The notes beneath the pieces are model-generated. The model made no database searches. It was not told where the DNA came from and saw only the letters and a list, made by a program, of their open reading frames with translations. Shown in pieces: positions 1 to 8,605 of a stretch of 64,000 nucleotides of DNA; the stretch's first letter is position 1, and each line of letters opens with the position of its first letter. Origin of the DNA: an uncultured Oscillospiraceae bacterium (lineage in GTDB: Bacteria > Bacillota > Clostridia > Oscillospirales > Acutalibacteraceae); contig CASFCH010000051.1 in the NCBI GenBank assembly GCA_949293315.1, positions 16,001-80,000 on the forward strand, read 5' to 3'. The position numbers and the translations under genes were made by a program.

Positions 1-229
1 GGTAGATGTCCTCCCCGTCGATTTGGACCTCCCCGGTGATCCGGCAGCCCTCCACCAGATCGTTCATGCGGTTGATCGTCTTGATACAGGTCGATTTTCC
101 GCAGCCGGACGGCCCGATAAAGGCCGTGATCTGATGCTCCGGGATCTCCATGCTGATGTTTTTTAATGCGTGAAAATCGGAATAGTACAGGTTCAGTTCA
201 CGAATGGATATTTTCGTTTGCGTTGCCAT
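1..229 (-). CDS. pstB: Phosphate ABC transporter ATP-binding protein, N-terminal part
   Basis: This is the ATPase of the high-affinity phosphate importer, acting at the cytoplasmic face of the PstA/PstC channel. Only the first 76 codons are present, because the gene runs off the left edge. The Walker A motif GPSGCGKST is visible, followed by the family-typical TINRMNDL stretch. The ATG at 229 is preceded by GGGAGGAAAATTG, a good ribosome site. It is the last visible gene of pstS-pstC-pstA-pstB and starts 28 bases after pstA ends. PhoU often follows in this operon type but would lie outside the window. Confidence 0.95.
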   Translation of the reverse strand, partial: MATQTKISIRELNLYYSDFHALKNISMEIPEHQITAFIGPSGCGKSTCIKTINRMNDLVEGCRITGEVQIDGEDIY

Positions 230-257
230 CAATTTTCCTCCCGCTTTCATGATCGCG

Positions 258-1151
258 CTATTGCTTGCGCAGACGGCGCGCGAGCAGCCCCGCGAACCTG
301 TTGAGGATGAACACCAGAATCAGCAGCACCGCCGCCGTGGCATAGGGAATGCCGATGGGGTCCTTGCCGTTCATGGCGGAGTTGTACAGGAACAGGGACA
401 GCGTACACCCCTGATCCATGATGTGGCCGAACACCTCGTCCGGCAGCCGGTAGCCGGAGACGCCCACCGTAAACAGCAGCGCCGCCGTCTCCCCCACGAT
501 CCGGCCCATGGCCAGGATCACCGCCGTCAGGATGCCGGGCATGGCGCACGGCAGCAGGATGGTGAAGATCACCCGCAGCTTCGGCGCGCCCAGGGACATC
601 GCCCCCTCCAGATAGCCGGAGGGAACTGCCAGCAGCGCCTCCTCCGTGGTGCGCACAATGGTGGGCAGGATGCAGATCGCCATGGTAAAGCATCCGGCCA
701 GAATGCTGTACCCCCACTGGAACTTGATGCAGAAAAACGCGTAGCCAAACAGGCCAAAGATGATCGAGGGGATCCCGGAGAGCACCTCCGTCGTAAAGCG
801 GATCAGGCGCACCAGCCGCCCCTGCCGGGCGTACTGCGTCAGATAGACCGCGCAGCCGATCCCCACCGGCGCGGCGATCAGCAGTGTGAGGATCACCACA
901 TACAGCGTGTTGATAATCATGGGCAGAATGCCCTTGGAGCCGTTTTTGGCCGCCGAATACCGTGAGGTCAGAAATTCCCAGGTGATATTGGGCAGCCCGT
1001 TGATCAGGATATGCCCGATAATCACCGCGAGGATCAGCACCGTCACGGCCGCGCACGCCCAGATCACCCCGCGCAGGGCCGCGTCCCCCGGGCGCCTGCG
1101 GCGCACATGCAGGGAGCCCGACGCATGGACGCTTGCCTCTTTATTACGCAC
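258..1151 (-). CDS. pstA: Phosphate ABC transporter permease PstA
   Basis: Inner-membrane permease subunit of the phosphate importer, 297 residues, the usual size for PstA. Six hydrophobic segments are readable, and the cytoplasmic EAA-type loop ([20 protein letters not shown]) that docks on PstB lies in the second half. The start is a GTG at 1151 with an AGAAAGGGGG ribosome site. The first 8 bases overlap the 3' end of pstC, so the two permeases are probably translationally coupled. It should follow the Pho-type promoter upstream of pstS. Confidence 0.96.
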   Translation of the reverse strand: MRNKEASVHASGSLHVRRRRPGDAALRGVIWACAAVTVLILAVIIGHILINGLPNITWEFLTSRYSAAKNGSKGILPMIINTLYVVILTLLIAAPVGIGCAVYLTQYARQGRLVRLIRFTTEVLSGIPSIIFGLFGYAFFCIKFQWGYSILAGCFTMAICILPTIVRTTEEALLAVPSGYLEGAMSLGAPKLRVIFTILLPCAMPGILTAVILAMGRIVGETAALLFTVGVSGYRLPDEVFGHIMDQGCTLSLFLYNSAMNGKDPIGIPYATAAVLLILVFILNRFAGLLARRLRKQ

Positions 1152-2490
1152 GGCGGACCGCCCCCTTTCTGGAAATGAGATTGAATACGATGTTGATGAT
1201 CATGATAAAAGCAAACAGCACCAGCCCGATGCCGAACAGCGCCTGCCGGTGGAGCCCCGTGGCATACCCCATCTCAAACGTAATGCCGGAGGTCAGCGGC
1301 CGGACCGCCCCGAGCAGCTCGGGGAACTGCACGATATTGCCGGCCACCATGATGATCGCCATCGTCTCCCCGATCGCACGTCCCACGCCCAAAATCACGC
1401 CCGCGAGGATGCCGGACCGCGCGGCGGGGATCTGCACCTTGAAGATCGTGCCGATCTGCGTATTCCCCAGCGCGAGGGACGCCTCCTTATACGACTGCGG
1501 CACCGCGCGCAGCGCGTTTTCCGCCACGTTGACGATCGTGGGCAGGATCATGATACTCAAAATCAGGATCACGGCCAGCAGGCTGTCCCCGTTTGTCTTC
1601 CCCGGGAACAGCTCCCGCAGCAGCGGCACCACCACCCGCATCCCGAAAAAGCCGTAGATCACGGACGGGATCCCCGCGAGAAGCTCCACGGCCGGCCGCA
1701 CGACGGCGGTGACCCAGCGCGGCGCCAGCTCCGCCAGAAAGACGGCCGTCATCAGCCCGACCGGCACGCCGATCACAATGGCCCCCGCCGTGCCGAACAG
1801 GGAGGCGAGCACCATGTATGCGATCCCGAACGACGGCTCCGCCGCCGTGGGCGCCCACCGCGTCCCGAACAGGAAGTCCGCCGGCCCGATCCGGAAGATC
1901 GCCGGGAGCCCCTGAAAGAACATATAAAAGGTGATAAAGGCCACGCTCCCCACACTGACGCACGCCAGCAGCAGGAACACCGTCTCCGAAAACTCGGCGG
2001 TCCGGTCCGTCCACAGTGCCAGTATGGCCGCCAGCACACAGGCCGCCAGCGTCAGCGCCGCCCCCGGGAGCAGGGCGCTCTCTGCCCCGCGCGCGCCGTA
2101 TTCCGTCAAATTGGCCGCAGTCGCATCCGCGTTGAGCATCCACGCCGCGGCCGCCAGCGCACCGAAGCCGTAGCAGGCCGCCGCCGGCTTATACCGGCGG
2201 CACAGCAACAGGACCGCCCCCGCCAGGATCAGCATCGGAATGGCCAGCGCGAAAAGCTTGGTGAAAATCGGGAACGGCACAGCCGTATGTTCATATACTA
2301 AATGGGAGAACACGGAGCCGAACGCCGTCACCGAGTAGTAGGTCGTATCCGTCGTATAGCCCGCCGCGGGCAGGAACAGCCCCACTACTCCCGCGCAGGA
2401 GAGGAGCAGGGCCAGGCCCTTTTTCAGCATACGTCCCCGCCGGGGACCGGACTGCCCGCGCAGCGCCGGATTCTGACTGATTTTTTTCAT
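1144..2490 (-). CDS. pstC: Phosphate ABC transporter permease PstC with long N-terminal membrane extension
   Basis: Permease partner of PstA. I place the start at ATG 2490 (MKKISQ) because GGAAAGGGATCGC precedes it directly; the frame stays open further upstream without such a site. The protein is 448 residues, whereas PstC is normally near 300. The canonical permease occupies about residues 166-448, with an EAA loop around 336-361. The first 165 residues carry about four extra hydrophobic segments (near 24-45, 75-97, 103-118 and 140-160) that I cannot assign. The extension is clearly coding: in frame, GC-rich and with a proper ribosome site. Confidence 0.93.
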   Translation of the reverse strand: MKKISQNPALRGQSGPRRGRMLKKGLALLLSCAGVVGLFLPAAGYTTDTTYYSVTAFGSVFSHLVYEHTAVPFPIFTKLFALAIPMLILAGAVLLLCRRYKPAAACYGFGALAAAAWMLNADATAANLTEYGARGAESALLPGAALTLAACVLAAILALWTDRTAEFSETVFLLLACVSVGSVAFITFYMFFQGLPAIFRIGPADFLFGTRWAPTAAEPSFGIAYMVLASLFGTAGAIVIGVPVGLMTAVFLAELAPRWVTAVVRPAVELLAGIPSVIYGFFGMRVVVPLLRELFPGKTNGDSLLAVILILSIMILPTIVNVAENALRAVPQSYKEASLALGNTQIGTIFKVQIPAARSGILAGVILGVGRAIGETMAIIMVAGNIVQFPELLGAVRPLTSGITFEMGYATGLHRQALFGIGLVLFAFIMIINIVFNLISRKGAVRRA

Positions 2491-2518
2491 GCGATCCCTT
2501 TCCTTTATAACGCCTGAA

Positions 2519-2543
2519 TCGGCGGAGGGAGGCCCTCCGCCGA
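2519..2543 (-). other. Intercistronic hairpin between pstS and pstC
   Basis: An 11-bp perfect inverted repeat (TCGGCGGAGGG / CCCTCCGCCGA) with a 3-base loop sits between the pstS stop and the pstC start. No T-run follows, so full termination is unlikely. A hairpin here usually protects the pstS message or lowers read-through, so that the binding protein is made in excess over the permeases. That role is inferred. Confidence 0.6.
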
Positions 2544-2567
2544 ACATCATGTTTCATCATGTTTCCC

Positions 2568-3458
2568 TTATGCCACCGTGATCGGCATGGGGACGACGCC
2601 GTCATCGAGAATGATCTGCTGCCCCTCGTCGGAGGCGATAAACTCCAGGAAGGCCTTCGTCACCGCATCCGTCTCCTTTCCGGTGATCATGATAAAGGGG
2701 CGCTGGATCTTGTAGCTGCCGTCCTTCACCGTCTCCTCGCTGGGGGCGACCCCCTCGACCGTGACCGCCTTCACCGTGTCGTCCACGGAGCTGAGCGAGA
2801 CGTAGCCGATCGCGCCGGGATTGCCCGCAACCGCCTGTTTGAGCGCGCCGGTGGAGTTGTACTCGTTGGCGTATGTACAGCGGTCCACGATGTCCGCCCC
2901 GCCGACCTTGACGATCTCCTCAAACGCGCCGCGCGTCCCGGAGGCCGCCTCACGTCCGTTCGCCACGATGGCGAGGTCCGCCCCGCCGAGCTCCTTCCAG
3001 TTGGTGATCTCGCCGGTATAGATCTGTCCGATCTGCTCCACCGTCAGCTCGGAGACGCCGTTCTCCGGGTTGACGACGATCGCGATCCCGTCGAGGCCGA
3101 TCTGATAGACATTGTAATTCTGCGGGTTCTCACTCTCCTTGAGCTCGCGGGAGAGCAGCCCGATCTGCGCCGTACCGCCGTCCACCGCCGTCGGAGCCTC
3201 CCCGGAGCCGTTTCCGCCGACGGTTGCGTCGACATCGGGGTTCTTTTCCATAAATTTCTCCGTCAGCGCGTTGCACACATCCGCCATGGAGGTGGAGCCC
3301 GTCAGATTGAGCGTCCCGCTCACCTGGGACCCGGACGCGTCCGCCCCTTCGACCGGGGTCCCCGCGTTGGCGGCGCCCCTGCCGCATCCGGTAAACGCAA
3401 ACAGAAGCGCGGTACCCGCCACCGCCGCTGCCAAAACTGCCGAAAGTATTTTTTTCAT
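2568..3458 (-). CDS. pstS: Phosphate-binding lipoprotein PstS
   Basis: Extracytoplasmic phosphate receptor that feeds PstCAB. It is 296 residues from ATG 3458, which has AATCAGGAGG eight bases upstream. A lipoprotein signal peptide ends in the lipobox FTGC (Cys25), so the protein is anchored to the outer face of the membrane, as expected in a Gram-positive. Phosphate-contact motifs are visible: TGSTSMAD at about residue 53 and ASGTRGAF near residue 165. It is the first gene of the pst operon, preceded by an array of four 11-bp repeats. Confidence 0.96.
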   Translation of the reverse strand: MKKILSAVLAAAVAGTALLFAFTGCGRGAANAGTPVEGADASGSQVSGTLNLTGSTSMADVCNALTEKFMEKNPDVDATVGGNGSGEAPTAVDGGTAQIGLLSRELKESENPQNYNVYQIGLDGIAIVVNPENGVSELTVEQIGQIYTGEITNWKELGGADLAIVANGREAASGTRGAFEEIVKVGGADIVDRCTYANEYNSTGALKQAVAGNPGAIGYVSLSSVDDTVKAVTVEGVAPSEETVKDGSYKIQRPFIMITGKETDAVTKAFLEFIASDEGQQIILDDGVVPMPITVA

Positions 3459-3504
3459 CACAAATTCCTCCTGATTTTCCCGGGTCTCTCCCGGGGACAC
3501 TGTT

Positions 3505-3561
3505 ATCATACCGCATTCACGTTAAAACCGTGTTATGAGGGACTTATGACTTTTTTAAAAT
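3505..3561 (-). promoter_or_regulatory. Pho-type promoter of the pst operon with four 11-bp repeats
   Basis: On the minus strand four units lie exactly 11 bp apart: ATTTTAAAAAA (3551-3561), GTCATAAGTCC (3540-3550), CTCATAACACG (3529-3539) and GTTTTAACGTG (3518-3528). They share T-N-W-TAA at fixed positions. Seven bases later comes a -10 box TATGAT (3505-3510), with no clear -35. This geometry matches PhoP boxes of low-GC Gram-positives (TTAACA-like units every 11 bp). It implies induction of pstSCAB under phosphate limitation by a PhoPR system encoded elsewhere. Confidence 0.75.
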
Positions 3562-3619
3562 TACCGGCCTCAATTTCTTACCAAAATGTGAATGAAAAGT
3601 TAAAATAGCCTGCTGTCAT

Positions 3620-3657
3620 TTGACTTTTACACATTTTTGACTTATTCTTAAAGAATA
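3620..3657 (+). promoter_or_regulatory. Promoter of the FHA-FtsW-PBP operon, with palindrome at -10
   Basis: TTGACT (3620-3625), a 17-bp spacer and TATTCT (3643-3648) make a reasonable vegetative promoter 50 bases upstream of the FHA gene. The -10 is part of a perfect inverted repeat TATTCT-TAA-AGAATA (3643-3657), which could be an operator. It lies about 60 bp from the divergent Pho repeats. Confidence 0.5.
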
Positions 3658-3707
3658 GATTCTATCTTTCGGGCTTTGGCCAATATTTACCGGAAGGGGG
3701 CGGAAAA

Positions 3708-4475
3708 ATGGATATCAGCCAGACGCTCAGCTATCTGGGTGCCGCGGGGCGGATCGTACTGCCGGTAATCGCGGTGATTCTGGTGCTGCGATGCACCATC
3801 TCGCTGATCCGCAACCGCCCGCGCAACAAACCGATGGGCATCCTTGTCAACGCCATCAACGGCGATAAGATCTTCCTCGACAAGTGGGAGACCTCCATCG
3901 GCCGCAGCAAATCGTGCGATATCACGCTGGCATACGGAACGGTTTCGCGCTTTCACGCGGTGATCTCCCGCCGGCGCAACGGCTGGACCGTCACGGATAC
4001 CGGCTCCCACTCGGGGACGTTTGTCAACGCCCAGCGCATCAACGGCAAGACGTATCTCAACGACGGCGACGCGATCATGTTCGGGGACGCAGTCCTGTTT
4101 TTCTCCGCGCCGGACGCCGCCGTCCCGGAGGAGGACACCGTCTCCGTGCCGGAACCGCCCAGGAATACCCGCGGCGGCCGTCCCGCGATCGTGGATCCCT
4201 CGGGCAATGTGGTCTATCTGGATACAGCGCGCCCGGAATATCTTCTCGGGCGCGGGGAGGACTGTGATATCCGCATCACCTATCCCGCCGTCTCCCGCCG
4301 CCACGCCGTCATCCGGCACGACGGCCGCCATTTTCGCATCGTGGACTGCGGCTCCAAATCCGGCACCTTTGTCAATGGCAGCCCGGCCGACGACGAGATC
4401 GTGCTCCACTCCGGGGATACCATCACCGTCGGCGGCAGCATGGATCTGACCTATTACGATCACTATCAGGAATAA
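3708..4475 (+). CDS. Membrane-anchored protein with two FHA domains
   Basis: A 255-residue protein with one N-terminal membrane helix (about residues 13-33) followed by two cytoplasmic forkhead-associated (FHA) domains. Domain 1 (about 48-125) shows GRSKSCDI, SRFHAVI and GTFVNAQRI. Domain 2 (about 175-250) shows LGRGEDCDI, SRRHAVI and GTFVNGSP. These contain the Arg, Ser and Asn residues that bind phosphothreonine in known FHA domains. The gene is 32 bases upstream of an FtsW/RodA gene, so it probably couples Ser/Thr-kinase signals to wall synthesis. No kinase or phosphatase lies next to it in the window. An AGGGGGCGG ribosome site precedes the ATG. Confidence 0.9.
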   Translation: MDISQTLSYLGAAGRIVLPVIAVILVLRCTISLIRNRPRNKPMGILVNAINGDKIFLDKWETSIGRSKSCDITLAYGTVSRFHAVISRRRNGWTVTDTGSHSGTFVNAQRINGKTYLNDGDAIMFGDAVLFFSAPDAAVPEEDTVSVPEPPRNTRGGRPAIVDPSGNVVYLDTARPEYLLGRGEDCDIRITYPAVSRRHAVIRHDGRHFRIVDCGSKSGTFVNGSPADDEIVLHSGDTITVGGSMDLTYYDHYQE

Positions 4476-4507
4476 AAGGCCGCATAAGTGCCTCAGGAGG
4501 TGTACCC

Positions 4508-5821
4508 ATGACCCGCTCCGTCGCGGAAAATTCCAGACAGAATAAAAAGCGTCCGGCCCGGCGGGCCGGGCGTCACCACCCGATCCATGCGCCCACGATC
4601 CTGATCCTGCTGACCGTGTTCGACCTGATCGTGTTCCCCCAGGTCCTCTTTGAAAACGGAGAGCTCGTCCGTCCGGCTGCGATCGCGTGCGCCGCCTATA
4701 TGGCGATCGAGTACCTCTACTTTATCATCAGCGGCCTGATCCTGAAAAAAAAGAGCTTTGAACTTGAGGGGATCGGCTTTTTCCTGACGGCGATCGGCAT
4801 GGCCGTGGTCGCCAGTGTCAACCCCGGCGACCTGTTCAAGCAGGTGGCCGCCACAGTGCTGGGGATCATCGGCTTCGTGATCCTCACCTGGCTGATCGGG
4901 GATACCGACCGGGTGATGAAGCTGCGCATGCCCGTCGCGGCCGCGGCCGTCCTGCTGCTGCTCGTCACCGTGATTTTTGCGGAGGCGCGCAACGGCGCCA
5001 CCAACTGGCTCTTTATCGGCGGCATCTCCGTCCAGCCGTCCGAGCTGGCCAAGGTCGCCTTCGTCTTCGTGGGCGCCGCCACGCTGGAAAAGCTGCAGTC
5101 CACCCGCAGCCTGACGGTATATATTCTCTTCGCCGTGGCGTGTGTGGGCATGCTCTTCCTGATGCAGGACTTCGGCACGGCGCTGATCTTTTTCTTCACG
5201 TTCATCATCATCGCATTCATGCGTTCGGGCGATATCAAGTCCATCATGCTCATCTGCGGCGCGGCCCTGATCGGCGCGGCCCTGATCCTGTACATGAAGC
5301 CCTATGTGGCGGACCGGTTCGCGGCGTACCGCCATGTGTGGGAATATATGGACTCCACGGGCTACCAGCAGACGCGTGTGCTCACCTATGCGGCCAGCGG
5401 CGGCCTGTTCGGCGCCGGCATCGGGCGCGGGAAGCTGGCGGACGTGTTCGCCTCCACATCGGACCTCGCCTTCGGGATGCTGTGCGAGGAGTGGGGGCTG
5501 ATCTTCGCGGTCATCGTGGTGCTGACCTTCGCGCTCCTGGCCGTCTACACGGTCAAATGCGCCCCCACCTCCCGCTCCTGCTTCTACTCCATCGCCTCCT
5601 GCTCGGCGGCGGGGATGATGCTCTTCCAGGCCTGCCTGAATATTTTCGGCGTGACGGACCTGCTGCCGCTGACGGGCGTCACGCTCCCGTTTATCAGCCA
5701 GGGCGGCACCAGCATGATCTGCTGCTGGTGTCTGCTCGCCTATATCAAGGCCGCGGATATCCGCTCTTATCCCAAGCTCTATAACGAACCGGAGGTGGTC
5801 CTGAATGAAAACCACATCTAA
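4508..5821 (+). CDS. FtsW/RodA/SpoVE-family peptidoglycan glycosyltransferase
   Basis: A polytopic SEDS-family protein of 437 residues that polymerises lipid II glycan strands together with a class B penicillin-binding protein. A basic cytoplasmic N-terminus is followed by roughly ten hydrophobic segments. Family landmarks are visible: GGISVQPSELAK in mid-sequence, QDFGTALIF, and GVTLPFISQGGTSM near the C-terminus. The start has CAGGAGGTGTACCC upstream. Its stop lies 17 bases inside the following PBP gene, so the two are probably translationally coupled, the usual arrangement for SEDS-PBP pairs. I cannot tell from sequence alone whether it serves division, elongation or sporulation. Confidence 0.92.
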   Translation: MTRSVAENSRQNKKRPARRAGRHHPIHAPTILILLTVFDLIVFPQVLFENGELVRPAAIACAAYMAIEYLYFIISGLILKKKSFELEGIGFFLTAIGMAVVASVNPGDLFKQVAATVLGIIGFVILTWLIGDTDRVMKLRMPVAAAAVLLLLVTVIFAEARNGATNWLFIGGISVQPSELAKVAFVFVGAATLEKLQSTRSLTVYILFAVACVGMLFLMQDFGTALIFFFTFIIIAFMRSGDIKSIMLICGAALIGAALILYMKPYVADRFAAYRHVWEYMDSTGYQQTRVLTYAASGGLFGAGIGRGKLADVFASTSDLAFGMLCEEWGLIFAVIVVLTFALLAVYTVKCAPTSRSCFYSIASCSAAGMMLFQACLNIFGVTDLLPLTGVTLPFISQGGTSMICCWCLLAYIKAADIRSYPKLYNEPEVVLNENHI

Positions 5822-7220
5822 GCGCGCCGCCGCCCTGTATGCGCTGGTGGTATTCTTTGTGCTGGGCCTGGCATTCTTCTGCGGAACCCTTGTCATCCAT
5901 GCGGATGACTGGGCCATGCAGCCGATCAACGAGCACCTCTTTGTGGGCGGAGAGCTCGAAAACGCGGGGACCATCTATGACGCGGACGGGACCATCCTCG
6001 TCGAATCCAAGGACGGCCGCCGCGCCTACAACGGCGATGCGTCCATTCGAAAGGCCACGCTGCACCTGCTGGGCGATACGGCGGGGATCATCTCCTCCGG
6101 TCTCCAGACCACCTATAAGGATGAGCTGGTGGGGTACAACTTTGTCAACGGCGTCTACTCCGTAAACGGCGGCAGCATCGGCAACAACCTGCATTTGACG
6201 ATCGACGCGGACCTGTGCGTCACCGCACTGCGCGCGCTCGGCGGGAACAAGGGCACCGTGGGCGTGTACAACTATAAGACGGGCGAGGTGCTGTGCATGG
6301 TCTCCTCCCCGACGTATGATCCCGAAGACAAGCCGGACGACATCGACACAGACGACACCGGCCGGTACGACGGCATCTACCTCAACCGCTTCATGAGCGG
6401 CGTCTATACGCCCGGCTCCACCTTCAAGCTCGTCACGGCTGCCGCCGCGCTGGAGTATCTGCCCGACATCTGGGACCAGACCTTCACCTGCACCGGGGAA
6501 TATGAGACCTCCGGCGGCACGATCATCTGCAACGCCCGCCACGGCCACGGCACGCAGACCTTTGAGGAGGCGCTGAACAACTCCTGCAACGTCGCCTTTG
6601 CCCAGATCGGCATTGAGATCGGGGCGGAGAATATGGAGCGTGAGGCGGAAAAGCTCGGCTTTAAGACCTCTGATTCCACCCCGGATACGCTGTATATGGA
6701 CCGAATTTCCGCCGCGCAGAGCTCGTTTGACGTCTCCCAGGCGACAAACGCCGACCTCGGATGGGCCAGCATCGGCCAGTACAGCGATCTGGTCAACCCC
6801 TACCATGAGCTGGTCCTCATGGGTGCGATCGCCAACGGCGGTACGCCGGTCATGCCCTACGTCGTCTCGGGTGTGGAGACGCCCTCCGGAATCCTGAAGC
6901 AGCGCGGCCGTGCGCAGGAGGGGGACGCCTATCTCTCCGAGGAGGTGGCAGATGAACTCTCCGATCTGATGCGCTCAAACGTCGTCAACAGCTATGGGGA
7001 CGGCAACTTCCCGGATATGGAGCTGTGCGCCAAGACCGGCACCGCGGAGGTCGGCGGGGACAAGGAGGATCACGCCTGGTTCGTGGGCTTTTCCCGCAAT
7101 GAGGAGACGCCGCTTGCGTTCGTCGTCGTCGTGGAGAACGGCGGCAGCGGCCGCGGCGTGGCTATGCCCGTCGCCCGCACCGTCATGCGCGCCGCCTGCG
7201 AACGCGTGCGGGGGGAGTAA
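5805..7220 (+). CDS. Penicillin-binding transpeptidase (PbpA-like class B PBP)
   Basis: Membrane-anchored DD-transpeptidase of 471 residues that cross-links peptidoglycan. One N-terminal helix (about residues 9-31) is followed by a short linker region and the catalytic domain. The three active-site motifs are present: S205-T-F-K208, S260-C-N262 and K410-T-G412. It is shorter than FtsI or PBP2 and resembles actinobacterial PbpA, which also sits beside RodA and FHA proteins. The ATG overlaps the upstream SEDS gene by 17 bases, and its AACCGGAGGTGG ribosome site lies inside that gene. Confidence 0.93.
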   Translation: MKTTSKRAAALYALVVFFVLGLAFFCGTLVIHADDWAMQPINEHLFVGGELENAGTIYDADGTILVESKDGRRAYNGDASIRKATLHLLGDTAGIISSGLQTTYKDELVGYNFVNGVYSVNGGSIGNNLHLTIDADLCVTALRALGGNKGTVGVYNYKTGEVLCMVSSPTYDPEDKPDDIDTDDTGRYDGIYLNRFMSGVYTPGSTFKLVTAAAALEYLPDIWDQTFTCTGEYETSGGTIICNARHGHGTQTFEEALNNSCNVAFAQIGIEIGAENMEREAEKLGFKTSDSTPDTLYMDRISAAQSSFDVSQATNADLGWASIGQYSDLVNPYHELVLMGAIANGGTPVMPYVVSGVETPSGILKQRGRAQEGDAYLSEEVADELSDLMRSNVVNSYGDGNFPDMELCAKTGTAEVGGDKEDHAWFVGFSRNEETPLAFVVVVENGGSGRGVAMPVARTVMRAACERVRGE

Positions 7221-7260
7221 AATAAATTCATCTATTTATTTTTGAAAAATTTGAACCTGT

Positions 7261-7308
7261 AAAAAGCGAATCTCTCCCGATAGACTTTCGGAAAGGACTC
7301 GCTTTTTT
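7261..7308 (+). terminator. Rho-independent terminator after the PBP gene
   Basis: An imperfect hairpin starts AAAAAGCGA and ends ACTCGCTTTTTTT, with a loop around TAGACT. It lies 40 bases after the PBP stop and abuts the stop of the convergent minus-strand gene, so it may act in both directions. Confidence 0.75.
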
Positions 7309-7958
7309 TAATTTCCTGCTTGATCTTTGTCAATTTGACTTTTAATATACTCTAAATCCTCTTGCAAATATTGAAGGGGCATTTTTTCCGAAAAAAACAA
7401 AAAAGACAAAAATGGACTTATTGCCAGAAACATTCCATAAAAACAAATTAAAACTAAAATTGTTATTGCCACATAGTGTTTGATTTGCTCTACGGGGATT
7501 TTATTTAACAAGACGCCTAACATAAGCGTTATGACCGGATAAACCGCAGTTATCAAAAAAGCCTTTAAACTTTTAAAAATTTTGGACTCTTCTACTTGTG
7601 AAAGTTTATTATTACAGCAAGATAGAAGCCATTCTATTCCTTCCTGACTATACAGATTATATTGTGATCGTTTCAGCAGTTTAATTAATTCATTGATATG
7701 CTTTCTTTTATAATTTTCTATATGCTCAGCCCATTGTTTCTTCTCATATTTTTTTGCACCTTTGCAAACAAAGAACACGCATCCCACTGTTATTGCTAGG
7801 AAAATATACACGGCAAAATGGTTAAAACAGGAGCAAACCATTGTTACTACAATTAAAAAAAACAGGATAATTAGCATAACCCGTTGCTTCCCTGACATTT
7901 TTTCACGTGTTCCCTTGAATATTTTCTTTTTATAATCTTCAAAAAAATAGTAAAACAT
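7308..7958 (-). CDS. Hypothetical AT-rich membrane protein
   Basis: I do not recognise this 216-residue protein. It shows two hydrophobic segments near the N-terminus (about residues 25-40 and 48-64), a lysine-rich charged middle and two more segments (about 130-150 and 160-182). The ATG at 7958 is chosen because TATAGGGTGA lies at ribosome-site distance; the in-frame ATG at 7994 falls inside a hairpin with no such site. Base composition is far more AT-rich than the pst and wall genes, which suggests foreign origin together with its neighbours up to about 10.4 kb. Confidence 0.7.
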   Translation of the reverse strand: MFYYFFEDYKKKIFKGTREKMSGKQRVMLIILFFLIVVTMVCSCFNHFAVYIFLAITVGCVFFVCKGAKKYEKKQWAEHIENYKRKHINELIKLLKRSQYNLYSQEGIEWLLSCCNNKLSQVEESKIFKSLKAFLITAVYPVITLMLGVLLNKIPVEQIKHYVAITILVLICFYGMFLAISPFLSFLFFSEKMPLQYLQEDLEYIKSQIDKDQAGN

Positions 7959-7979
7959 AAAATTCACCCTATAAAAACC

Positions 7980-8015
7980 GATGAGCGGGGCCATGGGAAG
8001 TTAGCCCCGCTCATC
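7980..8015 (-). terminator. Strong intergenic hairpin, probable terminator/attenuator
   Basis: A perfect 12-bp stem (GATGAGCGGGGC / GCCCCGCTCATC) with a 12-base loop lies between the small secreted-protein gene and the 7958 gene, both on the minus strand. On that strand it is followed by GGTTTTTAT, a weak T-run. It probably limits read-through into the downstream gene. Confidence 0.6.
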
Positions 8016-8047
8016 AAAGCTGATGGTTTCCCGGTTGCAACCCGGAT

Positions 8048-8479
8048 CTATATTTTCAGCTCTGAGCTGTAACCGGTGATAGTTTCTGAACTGGACCCGC
8101 TGTACACCGTATAAACAGCTTCGGTCCGGTAGGTACCTCCCTTTGGATTCGCCTTGCTTTTTGTAGAAGATCCATAATATTGATTATAGGTCTCTGTCCA
8201 CTCCTGCTCATCACTCCACCAGAAGAGGACTTTCTTTTGAAGACGTAGCGTTATTGTCACCTTCGTGGCAACACCATAATATCCTTCAACTTCTCCATGA
8301 CAAATAAGTGATCCATTGGACATATACAAACTAGTACCTGTAGACACTGTATAAGAATATCTCGGTTGAACCTGAATTTCTTCCTCCTCTTCCTGAACCA
8401 TTTTGGCACTCACGCCAAAAGTCATTGTCAGCAAAAAGAAGACAAGACAAAGCAACATACTGAAAATTTTTTTGACCAT
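8048..8479 (-). CDS. Small secreted protein of unknown function
   Basis: A 143-residue protein with a clear Sec signal peptide: MVKKIF, then a hydrophobic core about residues 7-22 and a likely cleavage after VSA. The mature part opens with an acidic EEEEE run followed by a beta-rich domain with many Tyr, Ser and Thr residues. The ATG at 8479 has AAGGAGAATATTTCA upstream. No catalytic motif is seen. It lies in the AT-rich island, downstream of the sigma/anti-sigma pair and on the same strand, so it could be a target of that system; this is inferred. Confidence 0.75.
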   Translation of the reverse strand: MVKKIFSMLLCLVFFLLTMTFGVSAKMVQEEEEEIQVQPRYSYTVSTGTSLYMSNGSLICHGEVEGYYGVATKVTITLRLQKKVLFWWSDEQEWTETYNQYYGSSTKSKANPKGGTYRTEAVYTVYSGSSSETITGYSSELKI

Positions 8480-8605
8480 TGAAATATTCTCCTTGTTTCT
8501 GTTAATCCAAGCTTTTAAACGCCTTACATAATATATAACTGACGAAAATCTAAATTGTGACAAAGTTTTTTAAATTTTGTGTTTAGCAAAAATAATCTGT
8601 CTTTA

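Noticed and set aside
204..2301. Long open frames on the plus strand opposite pstA and pstC (253 and 471 codons)
   Set aside because: They are high-GC shadow frames with Arg/Gln/His-rich sequence, no ribosome site and no family resemblance; the minus-strand pst genes explain the region.
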